9,185 nt of DNA from Candidatus Methanocomedens sp. Its GTDB lineage: Archaea; Halobacteriota; Methanosarcinia; Methanosarcinales; Methanocomedenaceae. The stretch is from the NCBI GenBank assembly GCA_013374385.1, contig QBUR01000191.1:18003-27187 (forward strand), in the 5' to 3' direction. Under the pieces are notes generated by a model. The model was not told where the DNA came from. It searched no databases and was given only the letters and a program-made list of their open reading frames with translations. Numbering within the stretch: the first letter of the stretch is position 1; each line of letters opens with the position of its first letter. The position numbers and the translations under genes are program-made. Below, piece after piece: positions 1-6,259 of this stretch.

Positions 1-129
1 GCATTGGATGATCTGAAACTTGATAGAGTCGCCATCATCTATCCGGGAAACAAAAGATACCGGCTTGGAAACCGGGTTGAGGCAGTTCCTCTTGATTCTC
101 TGGCAACAGGTGAACCGCTTTTTCAATAG
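1..129 (+). CDS. C-terminal fragment of a probable AAA+ ATPase (DUF4143-type)
   Basis: The first 42 codons are open in frame 1 and end in TAG at 127-129; the start lies outside the window. The fragment ends with a hydrophobic strand followed by a pattern close to YPG-x-K-x-Y-x-L, then a V-x-x-V-P-L-x-x-L tail. As I recall the family, this resembles the C-terminal nuclease-like end of DUF4143-containing P-loop ATPases, where a strand with a 'YPG' turn precedes a short 'PL..L' end. No Walker motif is in view, so the assignment rests on a short tail only. It converges on the small secreted-protein gene that follows, with a hairpin between them. Another nuclease-fold protein is possible. Confidence 0.45.
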   Translation, partial: ALDDLKLDRVAIIYPGNKRYRLGNRVEAVPLDSLATGEPLFQ

Positions 130-150
130 GGAGGATGCTTAAAATTACTA

Positions 151-174
151 CAGGCGGAGCCGAAGCCCCGCCTG
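151..174 (-). terminator. Intrinsic terminator hairpin with UUCG loop
   Basis: On the minus strand this is a 10-bp stem (7 G/C-rich pairs, then one G-U and two further G-C pairs) closed by a TTCG tetraloop. It is followed by a T-rich stretch (TAATTTT) downstream. On the plus strand the G-U pair becomes an A-C mismatch and no T run follows, so the element suits the minus-strand gene ending at 195 best. It may also slow plus-strand transcription from the ATPase gene ending at 129. Confidence 0.75.
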
Positions 175-194
175 CAAATTGATACTGTCTGAAA

Positions 195-533
195 CTAATC
201 GATATCAGAAAGAGTTACAGTAAAAATATTCTCTCCGTCACCTGAACCGTATTCTTCTCCGTCAACTCCGAAGAAAGTGTACGTATCGCCGTCTACATCT
301 TCAAGTTGTATGTCGAAAAGCTCAGTTTCCCAGTTAAGATCACTTACATCAAACTCGTAAGTATCACCATCATACATGATGTCGCTGCCAAGCCAGTCTT
401 CTCCGAATGAATCGTCAGAAGATTCGCTGATGTACACAAAGTAGACATCATATCCAGTATCGTTTGTGATCTCGAAATACTGTCCGAAAGATACGAAGGC
501 AAGAGCAGTGAGTGCCAGCAGTGCAAATTTCAT
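195..533 (-). CDS. Small secreted, highly acidic protein of unknown function
   Basis: A 112-residue protein. Residues 1-17 form a Sec signal peptide: Lys2, a hydrophobic core, and S-F-G before the predicted cut at Gln18. The mature 95 residues contain about 28 Asp/Glu and no Lys, Arg or His, and are rich in Tyr, Phe and Gly. The first part has an N-D-T-G-Y-D-V-Y-F-V-Y-I-S pattern followed by Ser/Asp, GEDWLGSD, then a DGD turn. I recall this arrangement from small predicted beta-sandwich proteins of spirochaetes and related groups, where NTGY-x-x-x-Y-x-Y-x-S precedes 'WGED-x-LG'. No function is known to me. An AGGAG at 539-543, five bases from ATG, fixes the start. It lies 57 bp after the membrane operon and may be read through from it; a TCTAAT at 552-557 (minus strand) could be a -10 box, but no good -35 accompanies it. 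Confidence 0.85.
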   Translation of the reverse strand: MKFALLALTALAFVSFGQYFEITNDTGYDVYFVYISESSDDSFGEDWLGSDIMYDGDTYEFDVSDLNWETELFDIQLEDVDGDTYTFFGVDGEEYGSGDGENIFTVTLSDID

Positions 534-590
534 TTTTTCTCCTTTTTCCCCATTAGAGTCTCCAGCTTGAAGACCTGGTCTGAGGATCTG

Positions 591-1235
591 TTACAAATGT
601 ATTCCCATAGTGGGCAGCCACTCAAAGAGCAGGAACTGAGTCTGCCCGATAAGAAGACTGATACGAGCCATTACCGTATAACCGAAACTGGCACCGAATG
701 CCACCATAAGAATGGTAATACCCACATTGGCCGTTCGACCCACAATGCCTGTATGCGCCTTTGAAAAGAAAAAGTAAACAAGACCGCACACAACCCCTGT
801 TACCATAATTATGTTGCTTACCCAGTTGAACCAGCCACCACCCTGCCCCAGAGCGACTATGGTGCCGTTCACCTGAGCCAGAGCGTTTGTCTGAAACATG
901 GCAGTCATGGTAAGACCTGCCCCTGTTCCCACAATAAGCGAGAGGGACATTCGGCTTAAGCTGGCAAGCTTAGGCACAATTCGCAGAACCATGAATATGC
1001 CGAGAATACCAGGGATCAACCATATGGGTTGCATTCCGCCTTCAGCTGGAAGAAGATTCTCCCACCAGTTGGGTATAAGAACATTCTTAATGGTGTAGAT
1101 AACCCAGTAGCCTGCGCTCATCCCCACAAAAAGATGCTCCGCGAACTTGTAGAAGGGATTATCCTTGTAGAGGAAACTGTAAAGACTGAGAGAAAGCAGG
1201 GCGCCCAGCCAGATACCAAATATGGTCCAGTTCAT
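591..1235 (-). CDS. Polytopic membrane protein, last gene of four-gene membrane operon
   Basis: A 214-residue, very hydrophobic protein with about six membrane helices, at roughly residues 5-23, 33-50, 70-87, 95-115, 137-157 and 164-186, and perhaps a re-entrant segment near 190-205. There is no signal peptide beyond the first helix and no catalytic motif. Charged residues are few; the loops hold K-D-N-P-F-Y-K-F (24-31) and R-I-V-P-K (85-89). The ATG overlaps the upstream TGA as ATGA, and a GGGAGGGG (1240-1247) lies just ahead, so translation should be coupled to the upstream gene. I do not recognise a named family. The context argues for a membrane subunit of a complex with the DUF6754-like protein and the two other operon products. 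A transport or anchoring role cannot be told apart from sequence. Confidence 0.85.
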   Translation of the reverse strand: MNWTIFGIWLGALLSLSLYSFLYKDNPFYKFAEHLFVGMSAGYWVIYTIKNVLIPNWWENLLPAEGGMQPIWLIPGILGIFMVLRIVPKLASLSRMSLSLIVGTGAGLTMTAMFQTNALAQVNGTIVALGQGGGWFNWVSNIIMVTGVVCGLVYFFFSKAHTGIVGRTANVGITILMVAFGASFGYTVMARISLLIGQTQFLLFEWLPTMGIHL

Positions 1236-2089
1236 TTCACCCCTCCCTTCTTCTTTTTTTCAGCCAGATAAGAAATGTTTCCAAGAATGATGAACAGCAT
1301 GATAACCAGGTGGGCAACCGACTGGGCTGCCATACCGGGGATTGCCGTTCCCGGAGGTGGATTCTCCATTCCGATCCTGACCAGGGTTTCGTAATCCGCG
1401 GCACCCTTAAGGCCACCAAGAAGGCCAATCAGCTGTCCTGTGCCCAGGTAGGGGTAAAACTGAGGAGCACTTACAGCGGTACAACCTCCGCCAATTGGAA
1501 TATCGTATCTGTCTCCTGCCATCATTATCCATGCAGGAACACCGGGATCACCGGCAGAAAGCGATATTATCATATCAAAATCACCCAACTTGTTAACATG
1601 GTCCATTATAGGCATATCATCAACGGAGTTACCATCATAGTCTTCAGGAAAAACAGACTTGATATTGCTGCCCATTCTGACGATAAGAACGCCTCCACCG
1701 GTCTTGTAACCCAGATTGACCCAGTCTACATACTCCTCACGCCCAAGGCTGTCGGAAACAGATGTAAGAACTTCATTTCCCAGGCTGACCCCCATTGGCC
1801 ACAGTGCCATGGAAACGATCTTTATGTCTTTCCTCATAAGATGCTGGGTAAGAGCAAACGCCATAGGCTGAAGCTCCGGCATTGTGGAAGGATCATAATC
1901 AAAGCTGAGAAGCACCATAGAGCCAGCAGGCAGGGCTTCTACCACATCAAACATGTCTGTACTGGGACCTGGAGTAATTGGGATCGGCAGATTAAACCTC
2001 ATTGCCAGAGGAATAACCACAGAAAGCGCAATAACAGTGAAAATTATTCTTCGGTCTATATTGCCCAGTTTCTCGGTAAATGTTGCCAT
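1232..2089 (-). CDS. Membrane-anchored protein with large domain between two helices, operon gene 3
   Basis: A 285-residue protein starting at MATFTEK. A longer in-frame reading back to 2218 exists, but that extension lies inside the upstream gene and has no family-like sequence; GGGAGG at 2099-2104 sits nine bases before this ATG. One helix spans residues 15-31 and a second 258-275, followed by a Lys-rich tail (K278-K281, K285). The 220 residues between them look like an alpha/beta fold: hydrophobic strands at 57-63 (VLLSFDY), 89-95 and 133-138, a D-P-S-T-M-P-E-L-x-P-M segment (66-76), and a GDPGVPAW segment (180-187). By the positive-inside rule (R13, R14; KKKK tail) this domain should face the periplasm. 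The start overlaps the upstream stop (TGATG). I know the D-P-S-T-M-P-E-L pattern only from uncharacterised proteins next to DUF6754 genes. No active site is evident, and resemblance to GldG-like domains is only an idea. Confidence 0.85.
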   Translation of the reverse strand: MATFTEKLGNIDRRIIFTVIALSVVIPLAMRFNLPIPITPGPSTDMFDVVEALPAGSMVLLSFDYDPSTMPELQPMAFALTQHLMRKDIKIVSMALWPMGVSLGNEVLTSVSDSLGREEYVDWVNLGYKTGGGVLIVRMGSNIKSVFPEDYDGNSVDDMPIMDHVNKLGDFDMIISLSAGDPGVPAWIMMAGDRYDIPIGGGCTAVSAPQFYPYLGTGQLIGLLGGLKGAADYETLVRIGMENPPPGTAIPGMAAQSVAHLVIMLFIILGNISYLAEKKKKGGVK

Positions 2090-2706
2090 CAGTCTGCACC
2101 TCCCAGGTAACTGCGCTCTATTCCGAAGATCATTCGCAGTGAGGTAGCCACCATTCCCATGGCTGCGCCTATCATCACTGCTCTCTGTCCGGCAAGGTTT
2201 GGAACCTGCATGATCCACTCACTGATCAGCGGAATTCTGTCCCATATCATTGCACCGATCGGAACACGGCCAAGCATGACCACAAACGCGCTTATCAGAA
2301 GAAGGGTTGCCCGCCAGTTACTGGCGCGGAAAGCGCGGAATGCTGCACTTGCCACAAAGAAAGCAAGCAAGCTGAACATGGTGGCACTCATTGGAGCCAC
2401 CATCTCCAGAAAGAGAAAGTTAAAGGGTGTTCCCTTTTCAATCCCGAAGATAAGACCAGTCAGAACCATGGCAGTGAAGCCAACGATGGTAACAGGGCTG
2501 TACTTCCAGTTCCTTCCTTTGAAACGAATTCTGTGTGCATGCACCTGAAGCAGGTTGGCAGCACCAATAAATATTGCAAAACTGGCCACGATCATGTACC
2601 ATTCCTGAAGACTTTCCCCCATGGATTGCGTGGCGGGAACAAAGAACTGAAGGATCATTATGATACCGGCCACGAATGTGATGGTCAAAGGTACGAATAG
2701 TCTCAA
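2089..2706 (-). CDS. Six-helix membrane protein, operon gene 2, TTG start
   Basis: A 205-residue polytopic protein with helices at about 4-24, 34-54, 71-88, 98-121, 132-148 and 172-193. Conserved-looking segments are I-G-A-A-N-L-L-Q-V-H (47-56) after helix 2, S-A-A-F-R-A-F-R-A (120-128) in a basic loop, and M-L-G-R-V-P-I-G (144-151). The start is TTG (minus strand, 2704-2706). It is supported by a perfect AGGAGG (2714-2719) seven bases upstream; this Shine-Dalgarno overlaps the TAG stop of the preceding gene. The gap to that gene is 11 bp and the downstream gene overlaps it by one base, so expression should be stoichiometric. I know of no assigned function; it looks like a fixed companion of the DUF6754-like protein. 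Confidence 0.85.
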   Translation of the reverse strand: MRLFVPLTITFVAGIIMILQFFVPATQSMGESLQEWYMIVASFAIFIGAANLLQVHAHRIRFKGRNWKYSPVTIVGFTAMVLTGLIFGIEKGTPFNFLFLEMVAPMSATMFSLLAFFVASAAFRAFRASNWRATLLLISAFVVMLGRVPIGAMIWDRIPLISEWIMQVPNLAGQRAVMIGAAMGMVATSLRMIFGIERSYLGGAD

Positions 2707-2713
2707 TTCACAG

Positions 2714-2719
2714 CCTCCT
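2714..2719 (-). promoter_or_regulatory. Ribosome binding site that fixes a TTG start
   Basis: AGGAGG on the minus strand, seven bases before TTG at 2704-2706. Its first A and G belong to the upstream gene's TAG stop codon, so a ribosome ending there is already on the next initiation site. Confidence 0.8.
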
Positions 2720-3896
2720 ATCCTACCGAAGTTATGGTTTTAAGGAAATCGGACACCCTGGCAGCCGGCCCCCATGCCTCACCAATTGTGGCGGCGAGAA
2801 CACCAATGACAATTACGATCATAAAGAAAAGCTTCGCTACATCCTGACCTCGAAGACTGCCCAGCAGCTTGGGTTCCTTGGAAAGGTATGCACTTGCCGC
2901 AAAAAGTTCCTCACCTATCAGAGTGTAATCACAGGCAGCAATGAAGAAAGGTATCTGGCTTGGCATTGCAGTCCCGGCGATTTGTATGGCGCCAACACTT
3001 CTTCCTGTTTCAGCAAGAATCAAGCTCTCTGCGTAAAATGTACCAAGCATGAAGATTGCAGCAGGTTTCTCCCGGATCATTATACCATCCACACCAGCGG
3101 CGTAACCGAACTGATCATCGGTGATATAGTTGATATTCCCCTTCTGGTAAGCATCAGGTCTTCCCATTTGAAGGTAGGACTCTTTCACTGTTTCCTGAGC
3201 CACACTCATAACAACTGCGCGGCATGTGGGAACCAGCAGCGAAGAACCGTACTCTGCTGTTTTCATAGCAACCCGGCCCAGAATCACCATACTGGCAATG
3301 GTCTGAATGTCATCCATGTCCATTATGCCGGGAATGTAAAGCACAGGGCGACCCATTTCAGTAGCTCTGCCTACGGCGTCTTCAACTGCAGTGAGCCCGG
3401 CAATCCTTCGGATGTAAAGATCCTTGCCGCGCTTGCCCTGCTCTATGAAATAGAAAATTACAAGACTGATAATTGTAAGAAGTATCAGCATACCGATTCT
3501 TCCAGTGTGAATCCACTGTTTCTTTGGAACGGCGCCGGCCTCAACCGATAGCGCACCTGGAATACCTCCGTAAAAAGACACAAGACGGTAGGTATACTCC
3601 TGGCCATTACTCAATTCCTCGTCGGTTCTGCTTCCATCAACCGGCAGGATCGTGCCTATGGAAGACCACACTCCATCTTCGTCAAGCCGTTCAAGCACTA
3701 TGGAATCAGGTTCCGTCACATGGGCTGAGACAGTCCATGTCAGATCGATGCCCCCTCCGGCATCATTGGGAGCGTCCTCCGCTGTAAGCGACTGTATGAA
3801 ACAGTCCCCGTCATCTCCAGAAGCAATACCACCACTCTGTGCGAATATTACCCCTGTAAAAACCAGAAGAGGAAGCACAAACAGTATTCTTCTCAT
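2718..3896 (-). CDS. DUF6754-like membrane protein with Fn3-like domain, first gene of operon
   Basis: A 392-residue protein. Residues 1-19 are a signal peptide (Arg2, Arg3, hydrophobic core, I-F-A before Gln20). Residues about 45-120 form an Fn3-like beta domain, with D-L-T-W-T-V, S-I-V-L-E-R and the typical Y-T-Y-R-L strand. Helix 134-151 is followed by a basic stretch (K155, R156, K158, R163, R164) and a cytoplasmic region of about 200 residues containing R-P-V-L-Y-I-P-G (183-190), L-V-P-T-C-R (221-226) and G-x-M-I-R-E-K-P-A-A-I-F (271-282). A second helix is at 354-372. This architecture matches what I know of DUF6754 proteins, which have no assigned function. ATG at 3894-3896 is chosen because AAAGGGG (3905-3911) lies eight bases upstream and the signal peptide begins there. 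In-frame starts at 3914 and 3977 lack a Shine-Dalgarno and would bury the signal peptide. A promoter lies just upstream. Confidence 0.85.
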   Translation of the reverse strand: MRRILFVLPLLVFTGVIFAQSGGIASGDDGDCFIQSLTAEDAPNDAGGGIDLTWTVSAHVTEPDSIVLERLDEDGVWSSIGTILPVDGSRTDEELSNGQEYTYRLVSFYGGIPGALSVEAGAVPKKQWIHTGRIGMLILLTIISLVIFYFIEQGKRGKDLYIRRIAGLTAVEDAVGRATEMGRPVLYIPGIMDMDDIQTIASMVILGRVAMKTAEYGSSLLVPTCRAVVMSVAQETVKESYLQMGRPDAYQKGNINYITDDQFGYAAGVDGIMIREKPAAIFMLGTFYAESLILAETGRSVGAIQIAGTAMPSQIPFFIAACDYTLIGEELFAASAYLSKEPKLLGSLRGQDVAKLFFMIVIVIGVLAATIGEAWGPAARVSDFLKTITSVG

Positions 3897-3945
3897 ACTG
3901 CTGACCCCTTTCATTGAAAGTAATCGTACAAAACACAGTATGACG

Positions 3946-3974
3946 ATAATAACCTCACATGACCATCTCTGCAA
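3946..3974 (-). promoter_or_regulatory. Candidate sigma70-type promoter of the membrane operon
   Basis: On the minus strand TTGCAG (3969-3974) is followed after 17 bases by TATTAT (3946-3951). The -10 is 5 of 6 to consensus and the -35 is 3 of 6. Transcription would begin near 3939, giving a leader of about 43 bases before the ATG of the DUF6754-like gene. The position between two minus-strand genes 106 bp apart fits an operon start. Confidence 0.5.
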
Positions 3975-3993
3975 CAAGAAGGGATTTGTGAGG
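3953..3993. repeat. Inverted repeat spanning the operon promoter
   Basis: CCTCACA (3953-3959) and its perfect complement TGTGAGG (3987-3993) are separated by 27 bases. One arm abuts the candidate -10 box and the other lies upstream of the -35 box, so the dyad brackets the promoter. The loop is too long for a typical terminator hairpin. A regulator-binding pair, or a weak stem ending the transcript of the thioredoxin-domain gene, are both possible. Confidence 0.4.
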
Positions 3994-4002
3994 CCTTATT
4001 CC

Positions 4003-6051
4003 TTAAAGAAGATCACGCAGTTTTTCCGCAGATCCAACAGGCAGACTGCAGGTACCGTTTCTGCACACCAGAGCCAGAACAGCAGAATTATTCAGTGGCT
4101 CAGATATCTTTATGGTAGTCCACGGTCTGTAACCGGTTCGCAGAACTGCCAGCATATCCAGGGTCAGCGAATCATTCAGGCTGCCCTGAAGTTCAATCTC
4201 TGTTCCGCGCTGACTGGCATACAATATCCCCGACAGCATCATAGAGTAACCTCTTGGGGCTGCAGCAACAGATCCGCCGAAAGCAGCCTCTATTCCCGAA
4301 GCCTGTTCCATGTACGAAGGATCCCCTGTAAGCTTCCACAGACTGATTAAATTTATCAGCTCAACTGAATTCCCGGAAGGCACCGCGCCGTCGTAAGATT
4401 CTTTCAGTCTGGCTATCTGAGGATCCGCGTAGTCCGCAGTAAAGAAATACCCTCCGCCGGGTTGATCTGCAAAATGAAGATCAAGCTCTCTCTGAAGATC
4501 AATGGCAAACTGAAGATACTCACTGTTCAGTGTGGCATTGTACAGCTCAAGGGTTCCCCATATCAGAAAAGCGTAGTCATCAAGAAATCCGTCAGAACCT
4601 CTTCTGCCCCCTGCAAAACTGTGGATAAGCCTCTGATCATCTGCTATCATTTTCGCCTTGATGAATTCAAAAGCTTTTTCCGCAGAATCAAGATATCGGG
4701 GATCATCAAGAACCAGTGAAGCTTTGGCCAGAGCTGCAATCATCAAACCGTTCCAGTCTGCAAGGATCTTCTCGTCTCTGGCAGGTCGGTTCCTGGCCTC
4801 CCGACTGCGAAAAAGAGTCTCTCTGATCAACTCCAGTTCTCGCCGGTCAGAGTCTGAGGTCACCCTGCTGCCGGATTGATGCAGAATATGACTTGGATCT
4901 GATCCGTTCCAGTATGCCTCTGCCCGATTCAGCTCCTCTTCTGAAAGAACCGCAGACATCTCTTGAACTGTCCAGGTATAAAACGCCCCTTCTCCCCCCT
5001 GGCTGTCTGCATCTTCCGAAGAATAGAACCCTCCATCAGGCGAGGTCATGTCACGAAGAACATATTCCAGTATCTCTGCGGCAGTTTCGGCAAAAAAGTC
5101 ATCACCTGTGACCTGATAAGATTCAATGAAGGCCATAGCAAGAAGAGACTGGTCATAAAGCATTTTCTCAAAATGCGGTACAAGCCATTCTCTGTCTGTT
5201 GAATACCGGTGAACTCCAAATCCAATCTGATCGTAGATTCCGCCCTGGCGGATAGCAGTAAGTGTGGAAACGACCATATCCAGAGCATCCAGGTTCGCTG
5301 AAGCCTTCCAGTACTGCAGAAGAAAGAGCAGATTATGCGGTGATGGGAATTTCGGTGCATTGCCGAATCCTGCATACTCCCGGTCAAATGAATTCTTGAA
5401 TGCAAGAAATCCACTCTGGATTGTTTCAGAAGGGAGTTCCAGGGAAACTGCCGAAGGCTGGGCGCTGCTCAATACTGCATTCTCTATTTCCGCAGCATTG
5501 GCAGCAATTGCCTCTCTGTTCGTCTCCCACTGCAAGGCGACTGAGGGAAGCAGCTGCATCATACCGGTTCTACCAAAGGCTCTATTTTTAGGTATGTAGG
5601 TTCCAGCAAAGAACGGTTTACCGTCAGAAGTTAGAAAGACAGTCATGGGCCAGCCGCCGCCGCCGGTTAAAGCAACTGTATATCTCATGTAGAGATTATC
5701 TATATCAGGCCGTTCTTCCCGGTCTACCTTTATGCAAATGAACGACTCATTCAGCAACGCAGCAACTTCGGAATCCTCAAAGCTTTCCTCTTCCATAACA
5801 TGACACCAGTGACAAGAGGAATAGCCGATGGAAAGAAAAATGGGTTTGTCCTGAGCTTCGGCAGCAGCAAAAGCTGCCTCTCCCCATGCATACCAGTTTA
5901 CCGGGTTGTCTGCATGTGCCAGAAGGTAAGCGCTTGTTTCCTCGGAAAGCCTGTTCATTCCCACTGCTCCCTCCACATTTTCGCCAGCATTACATCCTGC
6001 GGCCATTAAGATTATAGGCAATAGAAGATGCAAAGTCTCCTTGTATTTCAT
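4003..6051 (-). CDS. YyaL/DUF255 thioredoxin-domain protein, probable lipoprotein form
   Basis: A complete 682-residue member of the YyaL (SSP411/spermatogenesis-associated 20) family: an N-terminal thioredoxin fold joined to a six-hairpin glycosidase-like (AGE-type) domain. Visible marks are D-N-P-V-N-W-Y (48-54), the redox motif C-H-W-C (80-83) followed by H-V-M-E-E-E-S-F, K-V-D-R-E-E-R-P-D-I-D (108-118), G-G-W-P-M-T-V-F-L with the cis-Pro at 135, then G-G-I-Y-D-Q-I-G-F-G-V-H-R-Y and S-S-E-D-A-D-S in the helical domain, and the C-terminal C-R-N-G-T-C-S-L-P pair (Cys663, Cys668). Length is normal for the family, whose enzyme activity is unsettled. The first 20 residues are a hydrophobic segment ending A-A-G-C, a somewhat non-canonical lipobox, suggesting attachment to the envelope rather than the usual cytosolic site. 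AAGGAG (6063-6068) is 11 bases before ATG. An internal ATG at Met32 (5956-5958) is where a cytosolic form would begin. Confidence 0.93.
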   Translation of the reverse strand: MKYKETLHLLLPIILMAAGCNAGENVEGAVGMNRLSEETSAYLLAHADNPVNWYAWGEAAFAAAEAQDKPIFLSIGYSSCHWCHVMEEESFEDSEVAALLNESFICIKVDREERPDIDNLYMRYTVALTGGGGWPMTVFLTSDGKPFFAGTYIPKNRAFGRTGMMQLLPSVALQWETNREAIAANAAEIENAVLSSAQPSAVSLELPSETIQSGFLAFKNSFDREYAGFGNAPKFPSPHNLLFLLQYWKASANLDALDMVVSTLTAIRQGGIYDQIGFGVHRYSTDREWLVPHFEKMLYDQSLLAMAFIESYQVTGDDFFAETAAEILEYVLRDMTSPDGGFYSSEDADSQGGEGAFYTWTVQEMSAVLSEEELNRAEAYWNGSDPSHILHQSGSRVTSDSDRRELELIRETLFRSREARNRPARDEKILADWNGLMIAALAKASLVLDDPRYLDSAEKAFEFIKAKMIADDQRLIHSFAGGRRGSDGFLDDYAFLIWGTLELYNATLNSEYLQFAIDLQRELDLHFADQPGGGYFFTADYADPQIARLKESYDGAVPSGNSVELINLISLWKLTGDPSYMEQASGIEAAFGGSVAAAPRGYSMMLSGILYASQRGTEIELQGSLNDSLTLDMLAVLRTGYRPWTTIKISEPLNNSAVLALVCRNGTCSLPVGSAEKLRDLL

Positions 6052-6123
6052 ACCGGATCACTCTCCTTTTATTTTGAAGATACACCGAAGAATGATTCCG
6101 GTTCCAGGAGAATACAGTAGCAA

Positions 6124-6135
6124 GTGGTGAAACAT
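6124..6135 (+). repeat. 12-bp direct repeat, copy 1
   Basis: GTGGTGAAACAT, identical to copy 2 at 6194-6205, with starts exactly 70 bp apart, in the divergent region between the thioredoxin-domain gene and the ABC-F gene. No further similarity is visible between the flanks. Confidence 0.6.
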
Positions 6136-6193
6136 CTGGAATACCAGTATGTTAAACTGGATACAGATAACTTTCTATTTTTTACAGACACAG

Positions 6194-6205
6194 GTGGTGA
6201 AACAT
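6194..6205 (+). repeat. 12-bp direct repeat, copy 2, overlapping a mini-ORF start
   Basis: GTGGTGAAACAT again. Here the preceding base is G, making AGGTGG, and the final AT starts the ATG of a five-codon ORF. Copy 1 reads ATC at that position and has no start codon. Confidence 0.6.
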
Positions 6206-6221
6206 GAACATTCTTTCCTGA
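6204..6221 (+). other. Possible five-codon leader ORF upstream of the ABC-F gene
   Basis: ATG followed by codons for Asn, Ile, Leu and Ser, then TGA. A Shine-Dalgarno-like AGGTGG lies six bases ahead. It ends 38 bases before the chosen ABC-F start. Short leader peptides that sense stalled ribosomes precede several antibiotic-resistance ABC-F genes, which is why it is listed; a chance ATG cannot be excluded. Confidence 0.3.
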
Positions 6222-6248
6222 AACAACAGCAGCAACGCAGTTTTTCAG

Positions 6249-6254
6249 AAAGGA
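6249..6254 (+). promoter_or_regulatory. Ribosome binding site fixing the ABC-F start
   Basis: AAAGGA, five bases before ATG at 6260. The alternative in-frame ATG at 6149 has no clear Shine-Dalgarno, and the 37 residues it would add do not look like an ABC domain. Confidence 0.6.
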
Positions 6255-6259
6255 TTCTC

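Noticed and set aside
548..569. Possible terminator between the operon and the small acidic gene
   Set aside because: The best minus-strand stem is about six pairs with a G-T pair and is followed by G/A-rich sequence, not T residues.
1310..2110. Long plus-strand open frame opposite the operon genes
   Set aside because: It lies entirely antisense to coupled membrane-protein genes, has no Shine-Dalgarno, and its translation is rich in Cys, His, Arg and Ser without any domain pattern. It is a shadow of the coding strand.
2090..2218. Longer N-terminus for the third operon protein
   Set aside because: The 43 extra residues overlap the upstream gene in another frame and look like random coding. 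GGGAGG lies just before the internal ATG at 2089.
3652..4350. Plus-strand open frame crossing the operon promoter region
   Set aside because: It overlaps two well-supported minus-strand genes and the promoter between them, and its translation has no domain-like sequence.
6136..6160. CTGG/CCAG/CTGG segments as a terminator-antiterminator switch
   Set aside because: The stems are only four or five base pairs and the T-rich tract begins about ten bases after the stem, so it is not called as a separate element; it is noted within the leader finding.
6149..6259. Longer N-terminus for the ABC-F protein
   Set aside because: The ATG at 6149 has no good Shine-Dalgarno, and the added residues, ending in a Gln-rich run, lie outside the ABC domain. 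ATG 6260 has AAAGGA and starts right before the first ABC strand.
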